Of a stretch of DNA of 35,058 nt, positions 1 through 7,452 are shown piece after piece; the stretch's first letter is position 1, and each line of letters opens with the position of its first letter. A program made the translations under genes and the position numbers. The notes beneath the pieces are model-generated. The model saw only the letters and a program-made list of their open reading frames with translations. It was not told the origin of the DNA and did not search any database. Origin of the DNA: Opitutus sp. GAS368 (GTDB taxonomy: Bacteria > Verrucomicrobiota > Verrucomicrobiia > Opitutales > Opitutaceae); the NCBI GenBank assembly GCA_945862035.1, contig CAMAXB010000002.1, forward strand, positions 1 to 35,058. Direction: 5' to 3'.

Positions 1-10
1 CAGAGCGCAC

Positions 11-739
11 CTAAAACAACGACGCCTCGGCACGCGTTGCCGCCGCGAGCCGCCAGTCAACCGGCGTGCGCCCGCGTTCAATCAACAGGCGGTTCGTCTC
101 CAGAAAGTGACCGCTGCCGACAAACTTCTTCTCCGGCGGCATCTGGTTCTGCGCCATGGGTGAGGGGTGACTACCCCTCAGCACGGCATGCTTGGTCAAA
201 TCGATGATGGGATCCGCAATCGCCGCCGCCTTGGCGCCCCAGAGCAGAAACACGAGGAACGGGGACTGCGCTTGGGCGTGGAGCAGCACGGCGCGCGTGA
301 AGGCCTCCCACCCGAGATTCGCATGACTGAGCGGTTCACCTGCGCGAACGGTGAGCACCGCGTTGAGCAGCAGCACGCCCTGATCGGCCCAGGCCTCGAG
401 CGACCCGCTGGCCGGTTCGACCCATCCGGGCGTCGTGCGTTTCAGCTCCGCGAAGATCGTCCGGAGCGAGCGGGGAATCTTCACACCGGGCTGAACCGAA
501 AACGACAGCCCATGGGCATTACCCGGCGTCGGGTAAGGATCCTGTCCGAGAATGATCACCTTGGTCGCGGCCGGCGGCACCCTTTCCAGGGCCCGGAACA
601 CATGCTCGGCCGCCGGCAGCACGGGTTCCGTGGCGTAGCGCTGATCGACGACCGCGAGGAGGCGCTCGTAGTCATTCGCGGTGTACTCGCTTGAAAAGAG
701 ACCCTGCCACGGTGAGGGCAGGAGGGGGCGAGATGGCAT
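11..739 (-). CDS. ung: Uracil-DNA glycosylase, family 1
   Basis: The enzyme removes uracil from DNA by cleaving the N-glycosidic bond, the first step of base-excision repair in the cytoplasm. The 242-residue length is normal for family 1. The water-activating motif GQDPYP is at residues 65-70 (catalytic Asp67), followed by the uracil-pocket stretch NAHGLSFS. The DNA-intercalating loop GSHPSP with catalytic His191 is near 189-194. The usual motif is GQDPYH; Pro in place of His is a common variant. The ATG at 739 gives the expected N-terminus with a WQGLF-like opening. It is the last gene of a minus-strand run and is separated from the Fic gene by about 75 bp that hold a gene relic. The assignment is secure. 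Confidence 0.96.
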   Translation of the reverse strand: MPSRPLLPSPWQGLFSSEYTANDYERLLAVVDQRYATEPVLPAAEHVFRALERVPPAATKVIILGQDPYPTPGNAHGLSFSVQPGVKIPRSLRTIFAELKRTTPGWVEPASGSLEAWADQGVLLLNAVLTVRAGEPLSHANLGWEAFTRAVLLHAQAQSPFLVFLLWGAKAAAIADPIIDLTKHAVLRGSHPSPMAQNQMPPEKKFVGSGHFLETNRLLIERGRTPVDWRLAAATRAEASLF

Positions 740-775
740 GGTGTAATGAGCTAGTTAGCGGACCACTTCGCGAGG

Positions 776-817
776 CTACGCCTCCAGCCAGCGCCCCGCG
801 AAGTCGTCCCGGTTCAT
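776..817 (-). pseudogene. 13-codon relic matching the flavodoxin gene 3' end
   Basis: On the minus strand an ATG overlapping the Fic stop codon opens MNRDDFAGRWLEA and then TAG. The flavodoxin-fold gene on the far side of fic ends in DRADFRGRWLEA. The DNA at 778-806 and 2119-2147 is the same in 26 of 29 positions, including 19 consecutive bases. The Fic gene is therefore bracketed by direct repeats of a gene 3' end. This could mark insertion or a segmental duplication followed by decay. It is unlikely to be a functional peptide gene. Confidence 0.55.
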
Positions 818-1971
818 CAAACTTCCGTCCCTTCATTGAGCGTGCGCAGGTACTCGGCGTAGCTGAAGACGCGATTGCGGCGGTAGCCGGTGATCTCGCG
901 GGCGATGCCTTGCTCGATCAGCACGGCGAGGGCGGAGTTGGCGGTGGGGGCGGTGAAACCGAATTTGGACATGAGGCGGGGCACCGTGACCACGGGTTGC
1001 TTTTGCAGGATATCATGGAGCTTGATCGCGGACACCCCGCGGCGCCCGAGCGCGTGGAGGCGGGCGCGGTCTTGTTGGAACACCTGAAGGAGCCGACTCG
1101 CTGTCGTCGCGGCCTGGGTCGCAGTTTCCTCGATACCCTGAAGAAAGAAATCCAACCACCCCTCCCAGGAGCCATGGGTGCGCACGCGCTGAAGAAGCTC
1201 GTAGTAGGTGCTGCGATGGGTCTTGAGAAAGAGACTGAGGTAGAGCAACGGTTGCGCGAGCACGTGGTCGTGGCACAGCAGAAGCGTGACCAGCAGCCGC
1301 CCGGTTCGCCCGTTGCCATCGAGAAAGGGATGGATCGTTTCGAATTGCGCATGGGCCAGTCCGGCGCGAATCAGAGCAGGTACCTCCGGATTGTGCAGGA
1401 AGAGTTCGAGCGATCCCATACAGGGAATGACCTGGTCCGGTGGAGGCGGCACGAAGAGTGCGTTGCCCGGTCGTGAGCCACCGATCCAGTTCTGTGAGAT
1501 GCGAAACTCGCCGGGTCGCTTCTCGCTACCGCGCCCCTTGCCGAGCAGCACACCGTGGACTTCCTTGAGCAGACGCAGCGAAAGCGGAAACCCTTCACCC
1601 AGTCGCTTCAGGCCATGCTCCATCGCGGCGACATAGTTGGATACCTCGGTGACATCGTCCAACGGTACGCCAGAAGCGGCGTCATTTTCGAACAGGAGCA
1701 GTTCGGAAAGCGACGATTGGGTGCCTTCGATCTGGGACGAGAGCACCGCTTCTTTGCGAACATAGGAGTAAAGAAATAACTGCGTATCAGGGAGCTGGGC
1801 GGTTACTCCAGAAAGCCGGCCGATCGCGACACCTGCCCGCTCGGCTAGGCGATGAAGCGAAGCATCCCAAATTAAAGGGGGCTGCGGCGGGAGCGGGTTC
1901 GGAACGAACGCGAAGCAGGGTTCACCGACGAAGGAGATGGGTAGCTTGATGCCACTTGGACCTCTATCCAT
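817..1971 (-). CDS. Fic family protein with N-terminal inhibitory helix and winged-helix tail
   Basis: Fic proteins transfer AMP (or another phosphate-containing moiety) from a nucleotide to a hydroxyl side chain of a target protein. The catalytic loop HPFLDGNGRTGR is complete at about residues 214-225, with His214 as the base. The motif SSQIEG at 78-83 matches the (S/T)xxxE(G/N) inhibitory signature lying N-terminal to the Fic core, so this is a self-inhibited class II enzyme with a Fic_N region. Residues from about 310 to the end look like a winged helix (VTVPRLMSKFGFTAPTAN), typical of the large cytoplasmic Fic/DNA-binding group. The 384-residue length fits that group. The upstream DNA is distinctly AT-rich compared with its neighbours and contains repeats that could be an operator. 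No antitoxin gene is adjacent, as expected when inhibition is built in. The target is unknown. Confidence 0.92.
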   Translation of the reverse strand: MDRGPSGIKLPISFVGEPCFAFVPNPLPPQPPLIWDASLHRLAERAGVAIGRLSGVTAQLPDTQLFLYSYVRKEAVLSSQIEGTQSSLSELLLFENDAASGVPLDDVTEVSNYVAAMEHGLKRLGEGFPLSLRLLKEVHGVLLGKGRGSEKRPGEFRISQNWIGGSRPGNALFVPPPPDQVIPCMGSLELFLHNPEVPALIRAGLAHAQFETIHPFLDGNGRTGRLLVTLLLCHDHVLAQPLLYLSLFLKTHRSTYYELLQRVRTHGSWEGWLDFFLQGIEETATQAATTASRLLQVFQQDRARLHALGRRGVSAIKLHDILQKQPVVTVPRLMSKFGFTAPTANSALAVLIEQGIAREITGYRRNRVFSYAEYLRTLNEGTEV

Positions 1972-2022
1972 AATTAAAGAAAAGCCATAATCCTTTAATA
2001 AGAGAATCCTTAGTTAAAGAAA
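1971..2022 (-). promoter_or_regulatory. AT-rich promoter region of fic with repeated TARTTAAAGAAA motif
   Basis: TAATTAAAGAAA (1971-1982) and TAGTTAAAGAAA (2011-2022) are direct repeats exactly 40 bp apart on the plus strand, with a related CCTTTAATAAG between them. The first touches the fic start codon. The spacing is close to four helical turns, so this could be an operator for the winged-helix tail of the Fic protein. Binding is inference; the repeats are visible. Confidence 0.35.
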
Positions 2023-2116
2023 TCGCGCGGAATTTTCTTAACGGAGAGAGTAACGAAAGAAAATTTGCGACTAAAGCCTTAAATTGGCAATAATCGCATG
2101 AGTCTGTCGCGTTGCA

Positions 2117-2737
2117 TCACGCCTCCAGCCAGCGCCCGCGGAAGTCGGCGCGGTCGACGGGCCAGGCCTTCCAGGGCTGGGCACGGACACGGGCGGCGGT
2201 GAGAAGATTGTGGCAGACGACGCCCAGATCGGAGCGGCTCCAGAAATCCCGGGCGGCCGCGGGGTCCTGCGCCGCCGCAAGCAAGGCAGCGCGAGAGAGG
2301 ACCAGGCCGCTCATCGGTGGGAGGCCGCAGCCGAGTGTCACGAGTACGCCCTGCAGGCGGGACAGCACGGCCTTGCCGCCGACGCTGTGCTCCGTGACCA
2401 CCACGGCGGCCGGTTTACCCAGCCACGCCGAGGTGCCCTCCAAGGGCGTGGCCATTTCGAGGAATTGCTGGAGCACGCTGCTCCAGCCGTCCCAGTGCGT
2501 GCCAGTGCCAAAGAGGAATCCGTCTGCTCGCGCCAGTGCCTCCACGAGCGCGGGTGGCAGGTCGCCGCGTAGGGCCCCGCCGGCGGGCGTGTCAGCGAAT
2601 GCCTCGGCGCGCGTGAGGGTCTCGACTGCCGCGTTACGCACCAGCCGCCGCCGCGCGGCGGCGAGGGCCGCGGCCGTGTTGCCGCCGTTCCCGGCCAGCG
2701 CGCCGTTGAGCAACAGCAGGCGCGGGCGACGGGGCAT
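2117..2737 (-). CDS. Flavodoxin-fold NAD(P)H-dependent FMN reductase-like protein
   Basis: The protein probably binds FMN and transfers electrons from NAD(P)H, but its substrate cannot be read from the sequence. The start is set at the ATG at 2737 (MPRRPRLLLLNGAL), because the longer ORF begins inside glycyl-tRNA synthetase. The opening beta strand and the following loop (LLLLNGALAGNGGNTAAAL) fit the flavodoxin-like FMN phosphate loop. DGFLFGTGTHWDGWSSVLQQFLE in mid-protein resembles the second FMN loop with its conserved aromatic. The length is 206 residues. It lies 19 bp downstream of the GlyRS gene and is probably cotranscribed with it. Its last codons (FRGRWLEA) are duplicated beyond fic. 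Confidence 0.75.
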   Translation of the reverse strand: MPRRPRLLLLNGALAGNGGNTAAALAAARRRLVRNAAVETLTRAEAFADTPAGGALRGDLPPALVEALARADGFLFGTGTHWDGWSSVLQQFLEMATPLEGTSAWLGKPAAVVVTEHSVGGKAVLSRLQGVLVTLGCGLPPMSGLVLSRAALLAAAQDPAAARDFWSRSDLGVVCHNLLTAARVRAQPWKAWPVDRADFRGRWLEA

Positions 2738-2756
2738 GACGGGTGAGGCCGAGGCC

Positions 2757-4283
2757 TCAGTACACGTGCTCGGCGAGCAGCGCGAGGAGCTCCGTCTCGG
2801 TGATGCGGCGCTGCGCCATCGAATCGCGCTCGCGGAGGGTGAACGTGTCGCCCTCCTTCTCAACCGTGTCGAAGTCGATCGTCACGCACCAGGGCGTGCC
2901 GGCCTCGTCCTGGCGGCGGTAGCGCTTGCCGATCGCGCCGCCGTCGTCGTACTGCACGGCGTAGTTGCGCTTCAGCTTCGTGTAGAGCGCCTTGGCGCGG
3001 TTGGTCAGCGCCTCCTTGTTCTTGAGCAGGGGCAGGATGGCGACCTTGACCGGCGCGATGCGCGGCGAGAGGCGCAGCACGGTGCGCTTCTCCACATTGC
3101 CCTTCTCATCGGTGACATCCTCCTCTGCGTAGCCGGCGCAGAGCACGGCGAGGAAGATGCGGTCGACGCCGACCGCGGGCTCGATCACGTGCGGGACGAA
3201 TTTCTTCTTCGTCGTCTCGTCGAAAATCTCCTGCGGCTTGCCGCTCGCGTTGGCGTGCTGCGTGAGGTCGTAGCTGCCGCGGGCCGCGATGCCCCACAGC
3301 TCCTGTACGCCGAACGGGTACTTGAACATGATGTCCACCGTGCCGCGCGAGTAGAACGCCAGTTTTTCCTTCGGGTGAGCGTAGAGCGAGAGGTGCGACT
3401 CTGGCAGGCCGACCGAGATCAGCCATTGGCGGCACCACTCGATCCACTCCTGATGGCACTGCGACCAGTCGGCGTCCTCGTGGATGAAGTACTCCATCTC
3501 CATCTGCTCGAACTCACGCGAGCGGAAGATGTAGTTGCGCGGCGTGATCTCGTTGCGGAACGACTTGCCGATCTGCGCGATGCCGAAGGGCAGCTTCACG
3601 CGGGTCGTATCGATCACATTCTTGAAGTCGACGAACATGCCCTGCGCCGTCTCGGGCCGCAGGTAGGCGACGGACGAGCCGTCGGTCATCGCGCCGACAT
3701 TCGTCTGGAACATCATATTGAACGAACGCGGCTCGGTCAGGCTGCCCGGCTCGCCCGTAGCGGGGGAGGGGATCAGCGCGATCTCGTCGGGTTGCGCCTC
3801 GGTCATGTCGCGGATCGCGACCGGCAGAAGCGTGCCCTGGATGCCCTTCTTGCGCTTGAAGCTCTCGGCCGCAGCCTGCAGGTCCTCGGCGGTCTTCTCG
3901 CTCTCGAGCGCGGACACGTAGCCGACCGTCTTGCCGTCGATCACCACCGGCGCGAAGAACAGCTGGTCGGCGCGGTAGCGCTGCTTGCTCACCTTGCAGT
4001 CGACCAGCGGGTCGGTGAAACCGGCCACATGGCCCGACGCCTCCCACACCTTCGGGTGCATGATGATCGAGGTCTCGATGCCCACGACATCGTCGCGCCG
4101 GCGGACCATGTCATTCCACCAGCAGTCGCGGATGTTCTTCTTGAGCTCCACGCCGAGCGGACCGTAGTCGAAGAAACCGTTGAAACCGCCGTAGATCTCC
4201 GACGACGGGTAAACAAAGCCGCGGCGCTTCGCGAGCGACACAATGGCTTCCATCTGGTTTTCGGGGGCGGGCGTCGTGGACAT
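2757..4283 (-). CDS. glyQS: Glycyl-tRNA synthetase, single-chain class II type
   Basis: The enzyme charges tRNA-Gly with glycine in the cytoplasm. This is the homodimeric bacterial/eukaryotic-type GlyRS, not the alpha2beta2 GlyQ/GlyS form. Diagnostic segments are SSEIYGGFNGFFDYGPLG near the N-terminus, YLRPETAQGMF, the class II motif 2 region FRNEITPRNYIFRSREFEQ, and ELWGIAARGSYDL; the C-terminal anticodon-binding domain follows (from about VKVAILPLL). The start is set at the ATG at 4283 (MSTTPAPENQ), because upstream codons of the longer ORF fall in a repeat-like stretch and are not typical of the family. The protein is 508 residues, slightly longer than many homologues because of an insert around the QAAAESFKRKKG segment. 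It leads a two-gene unit with the flavodoxin-fold gene. Confidence 0.95.
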   Translation of the reverse strand: MSTTPAPENQMEAIVSLAKRRGFVYPSSEIYGGFNGFFDYGPLGVELKKNIRDCWWNDMVRRRDDVVGIETSIIMHPKVWEASGHVAGFTDPLVDCKVSKQRYRADQLFFAPVVIDGKTVGYVSALESEKTAEDLQAAAESFKRKKGIQGTLLPVAIRDMTEAQPDEIALIPSPATGEPGSLTEPRSFNMMFQTNVGAMTDGSSVAYLRPETAQGMFVDFKNVIDTTRVKLPFGIAQIGKSFRNEITPRNYIFRSREFEQMEMEYFIHEDADWSQCHQEWIEWCRQWLISVGLPESHLSLYAHPKEKLAFYSRGTVDIMFKYPFGVQELWGIAARGSYDLTQHANASGKPQEIFDETTKKKFVPHVIEPAVGVDRIFLAVLCAGYAEEDVTDEKGNVEKRTVLRLSPRIAPVKVAILPLLKNKEALTNRAKALYTKLKRNYAVQYDDGGAIGKRYRRQDEAGTPWCVTIDFDTVEKEGDTFTLRERDSMAQRRITETELLALLAEHVY

Positions 4284-4615
4284 AAGGGCCAAGAGATAGC
4301 CCGTCCCGCCGGTGGGGGTCAATTCCGGGATGGGCCCCCTGGGCTCGATTCGAGATTTCAAATTTCCGATGAGGAGGCTGATTCCGGCGGTTGAAGGTGG
4401 AGCGGCTTGCCCTCAAGACGCTGGATCGAATCGCTTGACGCAACCGTCCGAGCCAACGCGTTGAGGGCTGTATGGACCGGAGACATGGGTGACACATTGA
4501 CGGGGACATGGGTAACACTTTGGGGATGCCTCCTTCGCCAAGGCTACCGCTACGAGGCCGGCCCGACCTGCTTTCCACGTTTGCGCCGCGCGGCGAGAGT
4601 TCGTAGGGTGCAGGC
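4284..4615. repeat. Intergenic region between divergent genes with IS-end-like and dispersed repeats
   Basis: No gene is seen in these 332 bp. There are two related copies of GACATGGGTRACAC (from 4482 and 4505, 23 bp apart), which look like terminal repeats of an IS481/IS21-like element without any transposase. A related inverted copy occurs near 32882-32908. A 29-bp segment at 4396-4424 (GGTGGAGCGGCTTGCC...) recurs at 32766-32794 with two differences. The region should also hold the promoters of glyQS and of the first TonB_C gene, but none stands out. Confidence 0.5.
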
Positions 4616-5287
4616 ATGCTGTTCCGTCTGGTCCGTACCAGCCTTCTGTTGGCCTTATTCGCCGGCGCCGGGTTTGCCGCCGAGACCGCCCCGGCGCCGA
4701 CGGTTTTTGCGTTGGCCGAACTCGATGAGGCCCCGGTCGTTTCCGCCCAGGTTTCTCCGACGTACCCACCCAATCTCAAGGCTTTGCGCGTGCCCGATGC
4801 GGTGACGCTCATCTTCGTGGTCGACGCGACGGGCGCGGTGCGCGACGTGCAGGTGGTCGAGCCCGGCCAGCCCGACTGCGATGCGGCGGCGGTGGCGGCG
4901 GTCTCGCGCTGGGTGTACCAACCGGGCCGCAAGGCCGGCCAGCCTGTCGCGGTGCGAATGCAGCAGAGGGTCGCGTTTGGCTTCGATGACTCGGCGCTTT
5001 TTGATGTCGACCAGCTCGATCGTGCCCCGATGGTGCGTTACCAGGCCAAGCCCGAGTACCCGCCCGATCTCCGTCGGCGCGGCATCGGCGGCGAGGTGAT
5101 CGTCGAGCTCATCGTCGACGAGCGCGGCATCGCCCGCCGCGTGAAGGCCGTCAGCGCCCCCCATACCGCCCTCGGGGAAGCGGCGGAGAATGCGATCGGC
5201 CAGTGGACCTTTTTTCCCGGTATGAAAGCCGGCCGCGCCGTCGCCACCCGCCTCGCCGTCCCCGTCATGTTCGGCGCTAGACCGTAG
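4616..5287 (+). CDS. Secreted protein with two TonB C-terminal domains
   Basis: The 223-residue protein starts with a Sec signal peptide (RTSLLLALFAGAGFAAE; cleavage around residue 22) and then carries two TonB_C-like domains, roughly residues 45-125 and 130-223. Each shows the pattern 'YPPNLK...V.LIFVVDATGAVRDV...W.YQPGRKAGQPV' and 'YPPDLRRRG..GEVIVELIVDERG...W.FFPGMKAGRAV'. It lacks the long Pro-rich spacer and the uncleaved membrane anchor of classical TonB, so energising an outer-membrane receptor directly looks doubtful. A periplasmic binding or scaffold role is possible. It is the first of three such genes on this strand. The ATG at 4616 opens the signal peptide directly. Confidence 0.8.
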   Translation: MLFRLVRTSLLLALFAGAGFAAETAPAPTVFALAELDEAPVVSAQVSPTYPPNLKALRVPDAVTLIFVVDATGAVRDVQVVEPGQPDCDAAAVAAVSRWVYQPGRKAGQPVAVRMQQRVAFGFDDSALFDVDQLDRAPMVRYQAKPEYPPDLRRRGIGGEVIVELIVDERGIARRVKAVSAPHTALGEAAENAIGQWTFFPGMKAGRAVATRLAVPVMFGARP

Positions 5288-5300
5288 TGGGTCGAAGAAA

Positions 5301-5340
5301 CCTGAGACCTGAGACCTAAAACCGGAGTTGCCAGAGGGGC
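5301..5340 (+). repeat. Dispersed 'CCTGAGACCTGAG' repeat copy
   Basis: AACCTGAGACCTGAGACC followed by GGAGTTGCCAGAGG lies just after a stop codon. Related copies occur at about 32678-32702, 32820-32855 and 33655-33685, two of them also just downstream of gene ends. The function is unknown. Confidence 0.5.
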
Positions 5341-5384
5341 AAAAAATCCGCCGCGGCGGACGCCCGACATCCGATCAAGGTGGT

Positions 5385-5430
5385 GGGAGCATCCTGCTCC
5401 CGTTGTTCGGATCGGGGGCTGGAAGCCCCC
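5385..5430. terminator. Twin hairpins after the first TonB_C gene
   Basis: GGGAGC-ATCCT-GCTCCC (5385-5401) is followed by GGGGGCT-GGA-AGCCCCC (5414-5430). Both stems are perfect. No T-tract follows, so this may be a dispersed repetitive palindrome as much as a terminator of the gene ending at 5287. Confidence 0.5.
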
Positions 5431-5537
5431 GCCACTTTAAGCAGGGATTCAGGAACTCAGGGCTCGCGTTTCAGGTTTCCTAATCCGCGCTTCCCCGCAC
5501 GGTTGACCCGGCGGGGCGGGGGGAGTGCAGTGGCGGC

Positions 5538-5999
5538 ATGAAGGTCATGTTCACCCCCAAGGAGTACGCCAAGCTGCTGGAGCTGGTTCATCTGGGTCTG
5601 CACGCCGTCGCGGGTCGGCAGGGCTTCGACCCACCCGCGGCGCAACGCTATGCCGAGCTCGAGCAAAAGCTGTTCGAACTCGCCACGCCCCTCGGCTGCG
5701 CGGCTCTCGTCACGATCGGGAGCGATGGCCGCCTCGCGCCGTCGGACCAGCTGCTCGACGACAAGCGGCTCCAGAAAACCCAGTCCGAGTACGACAATGA
5801 CACGTTCTGGCACGAGCTGGTGACGCGCCTCGCCGACCGCGACCTCGCCGCCGAGCAGGCCAAGCAATCGCTCGCGGACACCGGGGCCCCGGCAATCGAC
5901 GCCGATGCGCGGCTGCGTCAGATCGAGGACGTGTACTGGGACGAGTTTGAGAAAAATGACCTCGCGAATGTGCTCTTGCTGCGCGGCGGCCGCGGATGA
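5538..5999 (+). CDS. Hypothetical protein, mostly helical, 153 aa
   Basis: I do not recognise this family. The sequence has no signal peptide or membrane segment and looks like a soluble, largely helical cytoplasmic protein (KEYAKLLELVHLGLHAV near the start, a Glu/Lys-rich helix at 45-60, an acidic stretch DVYWDEFEKNDL near the end). Codon-position GC is strong and the ORF is closed at both ends, so it is probably a real gene. It is isolated between two repeat-rich intergenic regions and has no evident operon partner. The start at 5538 (MKVMFTPKEY) is preferred over the other-frame ORF starting at 5525. Confidence 0.65.
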   Translation: MKVMFTPKEYAKLLELVHLGLHAVAGRQGFDPPAAQRYAELEQKLFELATPLGCAALVTIGSDGRLAPSDQLLDDKRLQKTQSEYDNDTFWHELVTRLADRDLAAEQAKQSLADTGAPAIDADARLRQIEDVYWDEFEKNDLANVLLLRGGRG

Positions 6000-6024
6000 C
6001 GGTAACGAACCTCGATCCGTTTTT

Positions 6025-6187
6025 ACCACGGATGGACACGGATTCACACGGATACGAACCGAACAATCGGTAAAGGGCCTGGACTCCACGGCAGTCTGCT
6101 CGTGCTGCTGAAACCGTGTGAATCCGTGGTTAAAAAACTCCGTTCATCAATCATCAGTCGGGTCTTTTCGTGTCCATTCGTGGTTAA
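6025..6187. repeat. Dispersed inverted repeat of the 'CCACGGATGGACACGGATT' type
   Basis: ACCACGGATGGACACGGATT (6025 on) and its near-complements CCGTGTGAATCCGTGGTTAA (6114 on) and CGTGTCCATTCGTGGTTAA (6169 on) form an imperfect inverted repeat. Similar intergenic repeats are familiar from Verrucomicrobiota and Planctomycetota genomes. Short ORFs here are translations of the repeat, and the N-terminal extension of the next ORF runs through it. Confidence 0.6.
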
Positions 6188-6248
6188 TCCGTTTGGGGCC
6201 CGCGGCCGGTTGACCTTCGGCGGCTTCATTGCACGCTGGTGCATCCCC

Positions 6249-7340
6249 ATGACGTCGCCGCTCCTGCGTCTCGCGCTGTGTCTGTTTTCCCTGGCGTGCC
6301 TGTCGATTCCCGATGCCCGTGCGGCGGTGGCCTCCAAAGATCGACCAGCCCAGCTTTTCCGTCAGCGGCCCCCGATCCATCCGGATTCGATCGCCAACTT
6401 CCGCGTGCGGGGTGAGGTCAGGGTCACGTTCGACGTCGGTGCGGATGGGACGGTTTCAAATGTCCGCGCGGGCTATGCCACGCACCCTGACTTTATCGCG
6501 CCGGCCATTGCCGCGGTGCTGGAGTGGCGCTACCGGCCGGCCTTGCGGGACGGCCAGCCCGTTCCGATGTATGACCAGAAGGCGAACGTGATTTCCGATG
6601 TCGTGGTGCTGGGTGGGCCCGCGTTCTCGATTCCGCCGCGCGGCTCCGACTTGCTGCCCCCGGCGTTCCGCTATGATGAGCCGCCGTCGATCAGGATAAT
6701 GATGCCGGTGGTGTACCCCTACGAGATTCTGGCCGGCGGCCTGCCCGGGCGGGCGAGCGTGGCGTTTGCGGTCGGACCGGATGGGCGCGTCGAGGACGTT
6801 TCGGTGGTGCGCGCCACGCATCCCGATTTTGGCGAGGCGCTGGCGGCCGCGATGGAGTCATGGGAGTTCGAACCGGCGCGCTACGCCGGCCAGCCCTTCG
6901 CGGCGCTGCTGGCCCGGTCCCTCGATTTTAATCCGGAGGGAAAGGACATGCCCGTCAACGAGACCACGCGCCGACTCCTTTTTGAGAGCCGCAAGCCGAA
7001 TCCTGTATTTGTCGACGTGGCGGACCTGGATGAAATGCCGGCCACGCGCTTCGGCGCAACGCCCCGCTACCCGGGCCGCATGGGTGGCGAGGCGGGCCGA
7101 GCCGAGATCGAGTTCATCATCGACCGCACGGGCCGCGTGCACCTCCCACGCATCGTCTCCGCGTCGGCGCCACCCTTCGGCTGGGCCGCGGTGACGGCGG
7201 CGGCCCAGTGGGAATTCTCCCCTCCGCGCAAGGGAGGCCAGCCGGTCGATGCGCGGATGCGCGTGCCCGTCGATTTTCCGGCCCAGCCGCGCTCCACCCT
7301 CACCGTGATTCCCGCCGCTCCGATCGCGCCGGCGCCCTGA
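6249..7340 (+). CDS. Secreted protein with three TonB_C-like domains
   Basis: A signal peptide (SPLLRLALCLFSLACLSIPDARA) precedes three TonB C-terminal-like units: about residues 45-110 (FRVRGEVRVTFDVGADG...EWRYRPALRDGQPV), 155-220 (GRASVAFAVGPDGRVEDV...SWEFEPARYAGQPF) and 275-345 (GRAEIEFIIDRTGRVHL...QWEFSPPRKGGQPV). The start was moved to the ATG at 6249, because the longer ORF reads through a dispersed repeat. The mature protein is about 340 residues with a Pro/Ala-rich C-terminus. It is clearly paralogous, unit for unit, to the next gene at 7453. No membrane anchor remains after cleavage. A periplasmic role is inferred; the partner is unknown. Confidence 0.8.
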   Translation: MTSPLLRLALCLFSLACLSIPDARAAVASKDRPAQLFRQRPPIHPDSIANFRVRGEVRVTFDVGADGTVSNVRAGYATHPDFIAPAIAAVLEWRYRPALRDGQPVPMYDQKANVISDVVVLGGPAFSIPPRGSDLLPPAFRYDEPPSIRIMMPVVYPYEILAGGLPGRASVAFAVGPDGRVEDVSVVRATHPDFGEALAAAMESWEFEPARYAGQPFAALLARSLDFNPEGKDMPVNETTRRLLFESRKPNPVFVDVADLDEMPATRFGATPRYPGRMGGEAGRAEIEFIIDRTGRVHLPRIVSASAPPFGWAAVTAAAQWEFSPPRKGGQPVDARMRVPVDFPAQPRSTLTVIPAAPIAPAP

Positions 7341-7452
7341 GCGCTGGCGCGCCGGGAGCGTCGGCGGCGAGGAAGCGGAATCCGCGCGCAGGCCGATTCT
7401 CGCGCGCTCGCCCGTTGACCTTTGGCCGAAGGCGTGCACCGTTGGCGGCGTG

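Noticed and set aside
2112-4394. 760-codon plus-strand ORF opposite the flavodoxin and GlyRS genes
   Set aside because: It is an antisense shadow in high-GC DNA. The opposite strand encodes a clear GlyRS and reductase, and the Arg/His/Ala-rich product matches no family.
6102-6248. N-terminal extension of the second TonB_C ORF
   Set aside because: It translates a dispersed repeat; a good signal peptide begins at 6249.
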